A stretch of DNA of 64,000 nt from Solicola gregarius (GCF_025790165.1 NZ_CP094970.1:1426001-1490000); one strand, 5' to 3'; shown: positions 1 to 9,334, numbered from the stretch's first letter. Notes: generated from the letters alone by a model not told the origin. Translations and numbers: made by a program.

Positions 1-1
1 G

Positions 2-454
2 CTGATCGGCTACGAGAACCGCGCGATGTCCGACGCCGAGTTCGACGACTCCACGGCGGATGCGGGCGAGGTGGGCTCAGGCATGGATGTCACTGCCCTG
101 TATGAGGTGACGCCGTCCGAGGACGCAGCGCCGAGCGCGCCGATCGGCACGGCGACCGTGCGCTGGGAGTCCGCGACCGGAGGCTCACAGGAGGAGGCGT
201 CAACGGAGATCCGGATGCCGGGTATCTCCGCCGCACCGTCCGACGCCACGCAGCTCGCCGGCACCGTGGCGGAGTTCGCCGAGACGATCAAGCACGACCA
301 AGGCACCAAGGCGCTTGACGTCCGCCTGCGTGCGTTACGGGACACCGCCGACTCACTTGCGGACGACGGCGTCGAGGGCGCGGGCGAGCTGAGCACGATG
401 ATCGGCCAAGCCATCGAGGCGCATCCGACCGGCGGGCCGTACGAGATCCAGTGA
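2..454 (+). CDS. YfbK-type VWA-domain protein, C-terminal part (5' end outside window)
   Basis: The reading frame is open from the window edge, so only the last 150 residues are seen. The visible start LIGYENRA, followed by a DAGE-VGSGMDVTALYEV stretch, matches the C-terminal region (DUF3520-like) that follows the von Willebrand factor A domain in YfbK-family proteins. The VWA domain itself would lie upstream. The function of this family is poorly known; members are usually cell-envelope lipoproteins, but no anchor can be seen here. The remaining C-terminus is acidic and helical. The ATG at 26 is internal, because homology continues upstream of it. The gene converges on the acyl-CoA dehydrogenase, with a long inverted repeat between them. 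Confidence 0.75.
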   Translation: MIGYENRAMSDAEFDDSTADAGEVGSGMDVTALYEVTPSEDAAPSAPIGTATVRWESATGGSQEEASTEIRMPGISAAPSDATQLAGTVAEFAETIKHDQGTKALDVRLRALRDTADSLADDGVEGAGELSTMIGQAIEAHPTGGPYEIQ

Positions 455-464
455 CCGCGGTCAA

Positions 465-523
465 GAGTTCGCGGAGCTTTTCGTGGTCTGCGGTGCGTGC
501 ACCACGAAGAACTCCGCAAACTC
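465..523. terminator. Long imperfect inverted repeat between convergent genes
   Basis: Arms 465-487 and 501-523 (23 nt each, 3 mismatches) flank a 13-nt loop. It fills nearly the whole 72-nt gap between the VWA gene stop and the dehydrogenase stop, so it probably acts as a bidirectional terminator. No T-tract follows either arm. Confidence 0.7.
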
Positions 524-526
524 GTC

Positions 527-1669
527 TCAGCGGAGCAGGTCGCGGGCGATGACCATCCGCTGGATCTGGTTGGTGCCCTCGAAGATCTGCGCCACCTTCG
601 CTTCGCGCATGTACCGCTCGACCGGGAATTCACGCGTATAGCCGTACCCGCCGAAAACCTGCACCGCATCGGTCGTCACCTGCATCGCGGCATCCGTCGC
701 GACCAGTTTCGCGACCGACGCCTGCCTGCTGAACGGCCGCCCCGCGTCACGCAGCCGGGCGGCGAGCACGTACGCCGCCCGCGCCGACTCGGTGGCCGCC
801 GCCATATCGGCCAACAGAAACTGCAGGCCCTGGAAGTCGCCGATCGCACGACCGAACTGCGATCGCTCGCCTGCGTACTGCGTCGCCGCGTCAAGCGCCG
901 CCTGCGCCAGGCCGGTCGCACACGCAGCGATACCGAGGCGGCCAGAGTCCAATGCGCCAAGGGCGATGCGCATCCCTTCGCCCTCCTCGCCGATCCTCAG
1001 CTCGGCCGGCACGCGGGCATCGTCGAACAGCACCTGCGTGGTCGTCGACGCCGTGAGGCCCATCTTCTTCTCGGGTGCTCCGAAGCTCAGGCCCTCGGTG
1101 TCGGCGGGCACATAGAACGCACTGATACCCGAGGTGCGGTCGGGCGCCGTGCGTACGAATGCGAGATAGAAGTCGGCCCGGCTGCCATGGGTGATCCAGG
1201 CCTTGACGCCGTTCAGCACGTACGCGTCGCCGTCGAGTACCGCCTTGGTGGTCATACCCGCGACATCGGAGCCCGCCTGCGGCTCCGACAGGCAGTACGC
1301 GCCCAACATCTCGCCGCCGAGAACGCCAGGGAGCAACGATGCCTGCTGCTCGGGCGTACCGTGCTTGGCGACCGCGGACGTTGCGAGCGAGTGCACCGAG
1401 GTGCCGACGCCGATCGACATCGACACGCTCGCGATCTCCTCGAGCACCTGCAGGTACACCTCGTACGGCTGCGCCCCGCCGCCGTACTCCTCCGGGTACG
1501 GGAGCCCGAGCAGTCCCGCCTTGCCCAGCAGCGCGAAGTGGTCACGCGGGAAGTGCTCGGTGGCCTCATCCGTCGCGACCCGCGGCGCGATCTGCTCTGC
1601 GCAGATCTGCCGGGTGAGGTCGATCAGGTCGTACGCCTCGGGCGTAGGAAGAAGTCGCTCCACGGTCAT
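527..1669 (-). CDS. Acyl-CoA dehydrogenase
   Basis: This 380-aa protein has the full length and order of the acyl-CoA dehydrogenase family: an N-terminal helical domain, a middle beta domain (CLSEPQAGSDV, then VLNGVKAWITHG), and a C-terminal helical domain with RSQFGRAIGDFQ and VFGGYGYTREFPVERYMRE. IFEGTNQIQ near the C-terminus carries the expected catalytic glutamate of short- and medium-chain type enzymes. It is an FAD enzyme that forms the alpha-beta double bond of an acyl-CoA and passes electrons to ETF. The chain-length or branched-chain preference cannot be read from the sequence. It starts at an ATG (1667-1669). It lies 60 nt downstream of rlmB's end region on the other side of a short gap, and it may be transcribed alone. 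Confidence 0.9.
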   Translation of the reverse strand: MTVERLLPTPEAYDLIDLTRQICAEQIAPRVATDEATEHFPRDHFALLGKAGLLGLPYPEEYGGGAQPYEVYLQVLEEIASVSMSIGVGTSVHSLATSAVAKHGTPEQQASLLPGVLGGEMLGAYCLSEPQAGSDVAGMTTKAVLDGDAYVLNGVKAWITHGSRADFYLAFVRTAPDRTSGISAFYVPADTEGLSFGAPEKKMGLTASTTTQVLFDDARVPAELRIGEEGEGMRIALGALDSGRLGIAACATGLAQAALDAATQYAGERSQFGRAIGDFQGLQFLLADMAAATESARAAYVLAARLRDAGRPFSRQASVAKLVATDAAMQVTTDAVQVFGGYGYTREFPVERYMREAKVAQIFEGTNQIQRMVIARDLLR

Positions 1670-1729
1670 GCCGCCACGGTAACGCGAGCGCGTCCCACCC
1701 CGCGTCCGCGCCGCGGAGCGTACGCGAGC

Positions 1730-2683
1730 TCAGGATCGTACGCGGGCCACCTCGTACAGCGCGACCCCGGCCGCGACACCGGCGTTGAGCGACTCGAGGC
1801 TCGACCCCATCGGGATCGATGCGAGTACGTCGCACGTCTCGCTCACCAGCCGCGACAGTCCCTTGCCCTCGCTGCCGATGACGACCACGAGCGGACCGTC
1901 GGCCAGATGCAGGTCGGTGATCGACTCGGTGCCGTCGGCGGCGAGCCCGACCACCATCAGCCCGGCCCGCTGGTACGCCTTCAGCTGCCGGGTCAGGTTG
2001 ACCGTACGCGCGACCGGCACCCGAGCGGCGGCACCCGCTGACGTCTTCCATGCGGCGGCGGTCATCCCGGCCGCGCGTCGGTCCGGCACCACAACGCCGT
2101 GCGCACCGAATCCGGCCGCCGAGCGTACGATCGCGCCCAGGTTGCGCGGGTCGGTGATGCCGTCGAGCATCACGATCAGCGATGGCTCGCCGGCCTCTGC
2201 GGCCGCCTCGACGAGCGCGTCCGGGTCGGCGTACTCGTAGGCCGGTAGCTTCGCCGCAACACCCTGGTGGGATGCCCCGCCGGTGAGCGAGTCGAGATCG
2301 GTGCGGGTCGTCTCGAGCATCGAAATGCCGCGCTCCGCCGCGTACGCGAAGATCTCACGCAGCCGCTCGTCACGTGCGGTGCCCTCGACGACGTAGATGC
2401 CGGAGATCGGCACGCCCTCGCGTACGAGCTCGACGACCGGGTTGCGCCCTGCTACCCACTCGGCGCCGCCGTCCTTGGACGACGGCGGTTTGCGGGGCCT
2501 CGACGCCTTACGGCGATCGTCTGTGCGCGCGGCGCGGTACGCCTTGTGGCCGGGGCGCTCCGTCGCCTTCGGTGTCGGGCCCTTGCCCTCGAGCCCGCGC
2601 CGGCGGCGACCTCCCGAACCCGCTGTGGGGTTGCCCTTGCCTGTGCGCTTGATCGCACCCTTGCGCTTGCTGTTGCCGGCCAT
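1730..2683 (-). CDS. rlmB: 23S rRNA (guanosine-2'-O-)-methyltransferase RlmB
   Basis: This SpoU-family methyltransferase (317 aa) uses SAM to 2'-O-methylate a guanosine in domain V of 23S rRNA. The first ~70 residues are basic and low-complexity (KRKGAIKRTGKG), a disordered extension common in actinobacterial members. Next comes an RNA-binding domain (WVAGRNPVVELVREG), then the trefoil-knot SPOUT domain with ITDPRNLGAIVRSA, VIGSEGKGLSRLV and SLNAGVAAGVALYE (motifs 1-3). I place the start at the ATG at 2681-2683 because GGGAGG lies 8-10 nt upstream; an in-frame TTG at 2699-2701 would overlap cysS. The stop of cysS is only 4 nt upstream, so the two form an operon, as in mycobacteria. Confidence 0.93.
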   Translation of the reverse strand: MAGNSKRKGAIKRTGKGNPTAGSGGRRRRGLEGKGPTPKATERPGHKAYRAARTDDRRKASRPRKPPSSKDGGAEWVAGRNPVVELVREGVPISGIYVVEGTARDERLREIFAYAAERGISMLETTRTDLDSLTGGASHQGVAAKLPAYEYADPDALVEAAAEAGEPSLIVMLDGITDPRNLGAIVRSAAGFGAHGVVVPDRRAAGMTAAAWKTSAGAAARVPVARTVNLTRQLKAYQRAGLMVVGLAADGTESITDLHLADGPLVVVIGSEGKGLSRLVSETCDVLASIPMGSSLESLNAGVAAGVALYEVARVRS

Positions 2684-2687
2684 CCGG

Positions 2688-4100
2688 TCAGCCTCCCTCA
2701 ACCGACCAGCGCGGTCCGGACGGGGTGTCCTCGACGGCGACGCCGGCCTCCTTCAAGCGATCGCGCACCGCGTCCGCGGTCGCGAAGTCGCGCTCGGCGC
2801 GCGCCTGCTCGCGCTGCTCGACGAGGGCGCGTACGAGGGTGTCGAGCGCGGCATGCTCGGCGCCTCCACTCCCGCGGCCCTGCCATACCGACGACAGGGG
2901 GTCGAGTCCGAGGATGTCGAGCATCGCGCGTACGGACGCGAGACAGCCGCGAAGCGCGGTAGAGTCACCCTCGGCGAGCAGCTTGTGGCCTTCGCGCAGC
3001 ACCGCCTGCAGCGCGGCCAGCGCGGCCGGCAGCGCGAGATCGTCGTCCATCGCCTCGACGAAGTCGGCGCACGGCGTACCGAGCTCGACGCCGCCGGTGA
3101 CCTCGGTCGCCCGGGCGACGAAGCCCTCGATCCGCTCGTAGGTCGTGACGGCCTCGGCGAGCGCCTCCTCGGAGTACTCGATGATCGAACGATAGTGCGT
3201 CGCGACCAGGTAGTAGCGCAGCTCGACCGGGCGTACGCGCTTCACGACCTCGCTGACCAGCAACGAGTTGCCGACCGACTTGCTCATCTTCTCGCCGGAC
3301 AGGTTGACCATCGCGTTGTGCATCCAGTGCCGGGTGAACGCCCGCCCGGCGGCGCGCGACTGCGCCTGCTCGTTCTCGTGATGCGGGAAGCGTAGGTCGA
3401 GCCCACCGCCGTGGATGTCGAACTCGTCACCGAGATACTTGCCGGCCATCGCCGAGCACTCGAGGTGCCAACCCGGCCGGCCGAGGCCCCAGGGGGCCGG
3501 CCATGCCGCTGTGTCGGGCTCGTGGCCCTTCTTGAATCCCTTCCACAGCGCGAAGTCACGGGGGTCGCGCTTGCCGCGCGGATCGGCGTCGGCCGCCGCC
3601 TCCATGTCGTCGATGCGCTGGTTCGACAGCTCCCCGTACGCCGGCCATGACCGCACGTCGAAGTACACATCGCCGGAACCGTCTGGCGCGACGTACGCAT
3701 GCCCCTTGCCGATCAACCGCTCGACCAGCTCGATCATCTCGGGGATGTGCCCGGTCGCCCGCGGCTCGTACGTCGGCGGCTTGCAGCCGAGTACGGAGTA
3801 CGCGTCGTGCAGGGCGCGCTCGTTGGCGTACGCGATGCTCCACCACGGATCGTCCTGCTCGGCCTCCTTGAGCAGGATCTTGTCGTCGATGTCGGTGACG
3901 TTCGCGATCAGGGTGACCTCGGCGCCGTTGTACTCGAGCCAGCGGCGGAGCACGTCGAAGACGACCTCTTTGCGAATGTGCCCGATGTGCGGCGGGCCCT
4001 GCACGGTCAGGCCACAGTGGTAGATCCCGACGTGCCCAGGGGTGATGGGCACGAAGTCGTGGATCTTCCTCGTGGCGGTGTCGTACAGTCGCAGGTTCAC
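2688..4100 (-). CDS. cysS: Cysteinyl-tRNA synthetase
   Basis: This is a class I aminoacyl-tRNA synthetase that charges tRNA-Cys. Visible signatures are the N-terminal [11 protein letters not shown], the zinc/cysteine-binding [13 protein letters not shown] with the HIGH motif, [23 protein letters not shown] (zinc ligands) and GEKMSKS. The DALR-type C-terminal helical domain ends in [10 protein letters not shown]. With the start at GTG 4098-4100 (VNLRLYDTA) it is 470 aa, normal for the family. A GTG at 4125-4127 would add nine residues that are not conserved, and neither start has a strong ribosome site. It is the first gene of the cysS-rlmB pair. The MshC paralogue is excluded because the full editing/C-terminal length and canonical CysS order are present. 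Confidence 0.93.
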   Translation of the reverse strand: MNLRLYDTATRKIHDFVPITPGHVGIYHCGLTVQGPPHIGHIRKEVVFDVLRRWLEYNGAEVTLIANVTDIDDKILLKEAEQDDPWWSIAYANERALHDAYSVLGCKPPTYEPRATGHIPEMIELVERLIGKGHAYVAPDGSGDVYFDVRSWPAYGELSNQRIDDMEAAADADPRGKRDPRDFALWKGFKKGHEPDTAAWPAPWGLGRPGWHLECSAMAGKYLGDEFDIHGGGLDLRFPHHENEQAQSRAAGRAFTRHWMHNAMVNLSGEKMSKSVGNSLLVSEVVKRVRPVELRYYLVATHYRSIIEYSEEALAEAVTTYERIEGFVARATEVTGGVELGTPCADFVEAMDDDLALPAALAALQAVLREGHKLLAEGDSTALRGCLASVRAMLDILGLDPLSSVWQGRGSGGAEHAALDTLVRALVEQREQARAERDFATADAVRDRLKEAGVAVEDTPSGPRWSVEGG

Positions 4101-4149
4101 CGCGCCAGCGTAACGGTCCGCGGCCACCCACGCGCGCGCCGCGGTTGCC

Positions 4150-4944
4150 TCAGTCGAAGAGCAGGGTGTCGAGCCCGCGACGTACGCCGGCGGCCTCGGA
4201 GACCCGCCGGATCGCGAGCAACGTGCCCTCGGCGTACAGGTCTGGCGACGTGCCCGGGTCGTACTTCATGGTCAGCCGCTCGCCGGGCGCTCCGAAGACC
4301 ACCTCGGCACCGACGACGTACGACGGGAGCCGCACCGAATGCACGCGCGTACCGGCGATGTCGGCCCCGCGCGCCTCCACCGGTCCCTGCAGGTCCTCGA
4401 TCGGTACGCCCAGCCCGGGGCGGCGTACGTCGGCGAGCGTCTCGGCCAGCTCGCGCGCCGTGCCGCTCGGCACGTCGGGCTTCGTCTCGCTCGCGTAGTC
4501 GAAGATCTCCCAGCTGCCCACCTTCTCCGCGGCGATCGCGGCCGCCCGACGCAGGATCGCTGCCAGCATGGAGAAGTTGCCGGCCGCGAACACCCCGACG
4601 GCCCGTGACCTCGCTCGCTCGTCGAGGTCGGCGTAGTCGTCGGCGGTGAGCCCGCTCGAGCCGACGACCACGTGTACACCCGCATCGATCGCGGTCACGA
4701 CGTTGTCCTTGACCGCGCTCGCGCTGGTGTAGTCGACCAGCACGTCGACCGGCCCGGCCCGCAGAGCGTCGGCAACGCTCGCGTACACCTGGCCCTCGCC
4801 GTATCCGGTGGCGTCGACGAGCGACCGTCCCGCTGCCGATCGCGAGACGCCCGCAGTGAGGGTGAGGTCGTCGGCCGCGTCGATCCCGGCGAGGATCGGC
4901 GGCGCGGTCCAGCCGGTGACTCCGGCAAAGCAGACGTTCGTCAT
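4150..4944 (-). CDS. DapB-like (dihydrodipicolinate reductase family) protein, active site not canonical
   Basis: This 264-aa protein has the two-domain shape of 4-hydroxy-tetrahydrodipicolinate reductase: an N-terminal Rossmann fold beginning [35 protein letters not shown], and a C-terminal domain with [14 protein letters not shown] and [17 protein letters not shown]. True DapB has a His-His pair just before KxDAPSGTA; here that stretch reads [15 protein letters not shown], so both histidines are missing. The third glycine of the nucleotide loop is also replaced (GVTGWTA). It is therefore probably a paralogue with another NAD(P)H-linked substrate rather than the lysine-pathway enzyme. It starts at an ATG with AAGGAG 5-6 nt upstream and is divergent from the C39 gene. 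Confidence 0.75.
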   Translation of the reverse strand: MTNVCFAGVTGWTAPPILAGIDAADDLTLTAGVSRSAAGRSLVDATGYGEGQVYASVADALRAGPVDVLVDYTSASAVKDNVVTAIDAGVHVVVGSSGLTADDYADLDERARSRAVGVFAAGNFSMLAAILRRAAAIAAEKVGSWEIFDYASETKPDVPSGTARELAETLADVRRPGLGVPIEDLQGPVEARGADIAGTRVHSVRLPSYVVGAEVVFGAPGERLTMKYDPGTSPDLYAEGTLLAIRRVSEAAGVRRGLDTLLFD

Positions 4945-5034
4945 GGGGCTCCTTCGTCGTCAGTGCGACCCTAACGCGAGACCTTGCCGCAACGGTGACG
5001 GCCGCACTGCCAGGGTGGCGCTAAGGTCCTGTAC

Positions 5035-6154
5035 ATGAGGGATCCCGGGTCTGCGACCATCGCCACCGGGCGGCGGGTACGTCTGCACCGACGCCCCCCC
5101 GACGTTCGGTGCGGCCGTCGAGCCGTCCGAGTACACCGACCCGTTCGGCGTCGGTCGTCCGCGCTCTTACGAGCGTCGCACCTGGACGAGCGAGCCGATC
5201 GACCTCGGCGTCGACGCGCGCTCGATCGTCGCCTCGTGGGAGGCAGCGACACCCGGTCGAGGCTGGATCGAGGTCTCGGCACGCGGCACCGCACCGGAGA
5301 CCCCGTGGCTCGTACTCGCCCGGTGGGCCGAGACGAGCGACGAGATACACCGCACCACCGTCCCCGGCCAGCAGTCCGACTCGTACGCCGTCATCGACGA
5401 CGAGATCGTGATCCCCGAGGGAAGCGAATGGCGACAAGCGCAGCTGCGCATCTCGGTCGTACGCCCCCGCGACGCAGCGAATCCGTGGCCGGCGGTACGC
5501 GAGGCCGCACTGCTCGCGTCCACCCGGCTCGACGACGTGAGCGGCGCGGTGTCGGAGCCGTCCGGAGTCGCGCACACGATCGACGTCCCAGCACACTCCC
5601 AACAGCTCTACCGCGACCAGCAACCTCACCTCGACGGCGGCGGCCAGAACTGGTGCTCCCCCACCTGCATGACGATGGTGCTCGAGCACTGGGGTGTCTC
5701 GCTTCCGGCTGAGCCGGCGGTCCCGTACTCCGCCGAGCACACGTACGACCACAACTACGACGGTGCGGGCAACTGGCCGTTCAACACCGCGTACGCCGCG
5801 CGGTTCGGTCTGACGGCGTACGTGACCCGCCTGCGATCGCTCGCCGAGGCGGAGCTGTTCACGCGTGCGGGCATCCCGCTGGTGCTCGGGGTCGGGTTCA
5901 CCGCCGACCAGCTCGACGGGTCCGGGTACGACACCGTCGGACACCTGATGGTGCTGCTGGGCTTCGACGAGAGCGGCGACCCGATCGTCAACGACCCGGC
6001 ATCGCATCGCGTGCGCAGCAACGACGCAGTACGCACGACGTACCGGCGTGACCAGTTCCTGGACGCGTGGCAGTGGCGCGGCTCGGGCATCGCGTACGTC
6101 GTACATCCGCGCGACTTCGCGGTGCCGCCGAGCGGCGACGAGGCCAACTGGTGA
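5035..6154 (+). pseudogene. C39-like peptidase-family protein with apparent frameshift in a C7 tract
   Basis: The main frame (frame 2) encodes a C39-family protein: YTDPFGVGRPRSYERRTW, WLVLARWA, then the peptidase-like domain with NWCSPTCMTMVLEHWG (catalytic-type cysteine), GNWPFNTAYAARFG and GHLMVLLGFDESGDPIVNDPA (histidine, aspartate). That frame has no ATG/GTG/TTG start before 5408, although protein-like sequence runs back to about 5060. An ATG at 5035 with AAGGT upstream lies in frame 1. Removing one C from the seven-C run at 5094-5100 joins RRPP to TFGAAVEPSEYTDPFG and gives one continuous protein of about 373 aa. It may be a real mutation, a sequence error or slippage. Its stop overlaps the next start (GTGA), so the three genes 5035-7127 look coupled. 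Confidence 0.7.
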
Positions 6155-6393
6155 GCGGCGGACAACCGGCGCACGCGCCGGCCGACGTGCTCGAGGACCT
6201 GCTGGACCTCGACGAACGGGCACAGCTGCTGGTCGACAGCCTGACCGACGAGGAGACGGCGCGCCTGCTCACCACGGTCACCGAGGCCCGCGCGGAGTAC
6301 GCCGGTGCTCTCGATGCGTTCGCCGAGGGGGTGGTCGCATCGCTTCCCCGACCGTTGCGTACCCGCGCGGCACGGATCCTGGCGAGGGGCTAG
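6151..6393 (+). CDS. Small helical protein, unknown function
   Basis: The protein is 80 aa, starting at a GTG that overlaps the stop of the C39 gene (GTGA). It is acidic and predicted helical throughout (DVLEDLLDLDERAQLLVDSL, then an alanine-rich helix and a basic tail LRTRAARILARG). There are no cysteines and no signal peptide or membrane segment. I do not recognise a family. The overlap with the upstream gene and the 2-nt gap to the next one indicate translational coupling, so it probably works with one or both. It could be an adaptor or regulator; this is inference from context only. Confidence 0.65.
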   Translation: MSGGQPAHAPADVLEDLLDLDERAQLLVDSLTDEETARLLTTVTEARAEYAGALDAFAEGVVASLPRPLRTRAARILARG

Positions 6394-6395
6394 CC

Positions 6396-7127
6396 GTGCC
6401 CGACGTACTGCCGGCAACGACCGTCGAGGTCGCACGCACCGCGCGGCTGATGCGCGTCGATGCCGATGCGCTCGAATACCTCGCGCGATTCGATGCGAGC
6501 GAGATCCGCAGCCTGCGCCTCGCGGTGCACACGCGCATCCGGGCCGACAACGCACACCGGTTCAAACGCCTCGCCATGCTCGGTGGACTTCTGCCCCGCA
6601 AGATGACTGCCGTCCTCGCGCAGCGTTCGATGTCGCCACGGCTCGCGGCCGGCGTCGTCGAGGCGTTGCCGCCCGAGCAGGCGGCCGACGTCGCCGGCCG
6701 GATGGCGCCGGCGTACCTCGCGAAGACGTGTGAGTACCTACCCGCGGGTGTCGCGACACCGATCGTCGTGCACCTGAGCGACGAGAAGCTGCTCGCCGTT
6801 TGCGACGTCATGGTGGAGCAAGAGGCCCGTTCCGCAATGGCCGAGATGATCGAGTCGTTGTCCGACGAGCAGCTCGTGACGTTCATGGAGCGCATCGACG
6901 ACCCAGGCACGCTGCTCGACATCAGCGCGGTCGTCACCGCCGACGGTCAGCTCGAGCGCGTTGCGACGCTCGTACCCGATGACCTGTTGTCGCGGATCAT
7001 CCGGCACGCGGTCGACAGCGTCGCGCACTGGGATCTCGCGCTCGCGCTCCTGGCGCTGCTGCCCGCGTCGGAGCGCAAGCGGCTGCTCGCGGTCGTCGCC
7101 GCCTCGGGTCGCCCGCCGGAAGCATGA
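6396..7127 (+). CDS. Helical-repeat protein resembling the MgtE/FliG N-terminal fold, unknown role
   Basis: This 243-aa soluble protein made almost wholly of short amphipathic helices starts at a GTG 2 nt after the preceding small gene. The repeated pattern ([51 protein letters not shown]) resembles the superhelical N domain of MgtE magnesium channels, but no CBS or membrane part follows. There is no signal peptide. It is the last gene of the C39-small protein-helical repeat unit and ends just before a large inverted repeat. The function is unknown; a scaffolding or protein-binding role would fit the fold. The similarity to MgtE-N is judged by pattern only. Confidence 0.6.
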   Translation: MPDVLPATTVEVARTARLMRVDADALEYLARFDASEIRSLRLAVHTRIRADNAHRFKRLAMLGGLLPRKMTAVLAQRSMSPRLAAGVVEALPPEQAADVAGRMAPAYLAKTCEYLPAGVATPIVVHLSDEKLLAVCDVMVEQEARSAMAEMIESLSDEQLVTFMERIDDPGTLLDISAVVTADGQLERVATLVPDDLLSRIIRHAVDSVAHWDLALALLALLPASERKRLLAVVAASGRPPEA

Positions 7128-7129
7128 CC

Positions 7130-7206
7130 TGAGCCGCGCTGGGCGTGACGTTCGGGTGGCGACACGCGGCGTGTCGCCACCCGAACGTCACGCCCAGCGG
7201 GGCTCA
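7130..7206. terminator. 37-bp inverted repeat between convergent genes
   Basis: Arms 7130-7166 and 7170-7206 are 37 nt each with a single mismatch, around a 3-nt loop (CGG). The right arm contains the stop codon of the oxidoreductase (7204-7206), and the left arm begins 3 nt after the + strand stop. It is far longer than a standard hairpin terminator. The core reads GCGACACG-CGG-CGTGTCGC and the outer part includes TGGGCGTGACGTTCGG. Confidence 0.85.
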
Positions 7207-8709
7207 GGTGACGGTGACGGTCACCGTGTGGTGGCCGGTCGCACCGTCGGGCACCGTGCCCCGCGTACGCGAGGTCTGCACGTCGCCGTCGCGGTCGGTC
7301 GCGCGTACGGCGATGTCGTGGTCGCCGGCCTCGGCGTCCCACTCCCATTTCCACTGCACCCAGGTGTCGACGTTGGGTACGCGGGCGAGCTCGGCCGGTT
7401 CCCAGTCACCGTCGTCCACGCGTACCTCGACCGCCTCGATCCCCCGATGCTGCGCCCAGGCGACGCCGCCGATCGCGACCCGGCCGGACGGCACCTGGTC
7501 GCCGTCGTGCGGGGTGTCGATCCGCGACTGGGTCTTCACGGGTCCCTCCGGGGCCCAGCCGCGTTCGGTCCAGTACGCCTCGAAGTCGGCGAACCGGGTC
7601 ACCTCCCACTCGACCACCCACTTCGTCGCAGAGACGTAGCCGTACAGTCCCGGCACCACCATCCGTACGGGAAACCCGTGCTCGACCGGGAGCGGCTCGC
7701 CGTCCATGGTCACCGCCAGCAGCGCGTCGCGTCCGTCGGTGAGCGCGGCCAGCGGCGTACCGCAGTTCCAGCCGTCGTCGGACGTCGACAGCAGCGCGTC
7801 GGCGTCCGGGTGGACGCCGACCTCGTCGAGGACGTCCTTGATCGGCACCCCACCCCAGACGGTGTTGCTGATCAGGTCGCCGCCGACCTCGTTCGACACG
7901 CAGCACAGGGTGACCCAGGACTGTTCCAGCCCACGGTCGACCAGGTCGTCGTAGGTGAGCGTCAGCTCGTGGTCGACCATGCCGTGGATGCGCAGCTCCC
8001 AGTCCTCGGGCTTGATCAGCGGCGGCGCGAGCGTGGTGTCGATGCGGTAGAAGTCGCCGGGCGACGTACGCCACGACTCGACGCCGTCGACCCCGACGGC
8101 AACGCCCTCGGGCGTCGCGGCCTTGCCCACCGGCAGCTTGAGCTTGTCGCGCGCGTCCTCGACCGCGGAGAACGCCGCACCCATCCAGCGCCCGATGCCC
8201 CCGACGACCACCGTTGCCGTTCCGAGGATCGCGACGTCGCGCAGGAACGTACGCCGCCCGACCGACTCGTATCGCGTACTGCTCAGCATCGCAACGGCGA
8301 TCACCACCGTGACGACCGCCGAGAGCACGACGATCACCGCCGACCCGCTCGAGCCGCCAGGTTCGGTGAGAACCGCGGCGAGCGGCACGACGGCGAGGGC
8401 GATGTACGCAACGACGCCCGCGGCGCGGTGACGTGCGATCAGGACGCCCGCCGCGCCACCGAGCAGGATCGTGCCGATCACGACACCGACGACGAGCAGG
8501 GGTTTGTCGAGCCTGCCGACGGCGTCGATCGCGCGTTCGGCGACGGCGCCGGGCGTCAGCTCGATGACCGACTCACCGATCGCGAGGATCGGCGACAGTC
8601 GTGTCCTGGTGAGCCCGGTGAGCAGCTCGGCAACGCCCGCACCGGCCAGCGACGCGAGCGCACCGATCACGAACGCGCGCGCGGCGACGGGTCGTCTCTG
8701 CTCAGTCAT
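7204..8709 (-). CDS. Membrane-anchored sulfite-oxidase-family molybdopterin oxidoreductase
   Basis: The 501-aa protein has about five hydrophobic segments (roughly residues 8-30, 70-92, 98-115, 122-143, 157-173) followed by a sulfite-oxidase-fold Moco domain and a C-terminal Ig-like dimerisation domain. The Moco-ligating cysteine is in [13 protein letters not shown] (C269/C270). GRRTFLRD at about 151-158, just before the last hydrophobic segment, looks like an internal twin-arginine signal, so the catalytic domain should lie outside the membrane. The start is the ATG at 8707-8709; the open frame upstream is antisense to ispF. The substrate cannot be assigned: many actinobacterial members are of unknown specificity. 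It diverges from ispF across 45 nt. Confidence 0.85.
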   Translation of the reverse strand: MTEQRRPVAARAFVIGALASLAGAGVAELLTGLTRTRLSPILAIGESVIELTPGAVAERAIDAVGRLDKPLLVVGVVIGTILLGGAAGVLIARHRAAGVVAYIALAVVPLAAVLTEPGGSSGSAVIVVLSAVVTVVIAVAMLSSTRYESVGRRTFLRDVAILGTATVVVGGIGRWMGAAFSAVEDARDKLKLPVGKAATPEGVAVGVDGVESWRTSPGDFYRIDTTLAPPLIKPEDWELRIHGMVDHELTLTYDDLVDRGLEQSWVTLCCVSNEVGGDLISNTVWGGVPIKDVLDEVGVHPDADALLSTSDDGWNCGTPLAALTDGRDALLAVTMDGEPLPVEHGFPVRMVVPGLYGYVSATKWVVEWEVTRFADFEAYWTERGWAPEGPVKTQSRIDTPHDGDQVPSGRVAIGGVAWAQHRGIEAVEVRVDDGDWEPAELARVPNVDTWVQWKWEWDAEAGDHDIAVRATDRDGDVQTSRTRGTVPDGATGHHTVTVTVT

Positions 8710-8754
8710 GACTCCATGATGTGCCGTCGGCGGTACGTACGGCATGATCAACCA

Positions 8755-9240
8755 GTGACATTCTCCGCGGAGCCACCCCGAGTCGGCAGCGGCGTCGACG
8801 TCCACGCGCTGGTCGCCGGCCGGCCGATGACCGTCGCCGGCCTGCACTGGCCGGACGAGCACGACGGGCCCGACGGACACTCCGACGGCGACGTCGTCGC
8901 GCACGCCGTGTGCGACGCGCTGCTGACCGCCGCCGGGCTCGGCGACCTGGGCACCAACTTCGGTACGTCGCGGCCCGAGTGGTCGGGCGCCTCCGGCGTC
9001 GCCCTGCTCCGCGAGACGGCGGCGCGCGTACGTACCGCCGGCTTCACGATCGGCAACGCGTCGGTCCAGCTGATCGGCCAACGCCCGCGCCTCGGCGCGC
9101 GCCGCGACGAAGCGCAGACCGTGCTCTCCGAGGCGGTCGGAGCGCCGGTGACTCTGAGTGCCACCACCACCGACGGTCTCGGTCTCACGGGTCGCGGCGA
9201 GGGCATCGCGGCATTCGCGACGGCGCTCCTCCAACGCTGA
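8755..9240 (+). CDS. ispF: 2-C-methyl-D-erythritol 2,4-cyclodiphosphate synthase
   Basis: This enzyme of the non-mevalonate isoprenoid pathway converts CDP-ME 2-phosphate to ME-cyclodiphosphate and CMP. The 161-aa protein shows the metal-binding DVHAL near the N-terminus, the [16 protein letters not shown] signature, GDLGTNF, and the C-terminal [17 protein letters not shown]. The GTG at 8755-8757 gives the usual family length. ispD normally precedes it, but here its upstream neighbour is a divergent oxidoreductase and no ispD is found in the window. Its stop lies inside the left arm of a 49-bp perfect palindrome. Confidence 0.92.
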   Translation: MTFSAEPPRVGSGVDVHALVAGRPMTVAGLHWPDEHDGPDGHSDGDVVAHAVCDALLTAAGLGDLGTNFGTSRPEWSGASGVALLRETAARVRTAGFTIGNASVQLIGQRPRLGARRDEAQTVLSEAVGAPVTLSATTTDGLGLTGRGEGIAAFATALLQR

Positions 9241-9332
9241 CGAGAGACTTCTGGCCCACTGACGAGAGAATCCCGACCACGATTCGTGGTCGGGATTCTC
9301 TCGTCAGTGGGCCAGAAGTCTCTCGTCAGCGT
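9234..9332. terminator. 49-bp perfect inverted repeat between ispF and carD
   Basis: Arms 9234-9282 and 9284-9332 are perfectly complementary around a single central base. The ispF stop (9238-9240) is within the left arm and the carD stop (9335-9337) is 2 nt beyond the right arm. Each arm holds two copies of CTGACGAGAGA, at 9237-9247 and 9260-9270 on the left arm. There is no T-run. Confidence 0.9.
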
Positions 9333-9334
9333 GG

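Noticed and set aside
4150-4944. Annotation as the canonical lysine-pathway dapB
   Set aside because: The catalytic His-His pair is absent and the nucleotide-binding loop is changed, so only DapB-like is supported.
6961-8754. Long plus-strand open frame running into ispF
   Set aside because: It passes through the 7130-7206 palindrome and lies antisense to the sulfite-oxidase-family gene. Only the part from GTG 8755 has IspF homology.
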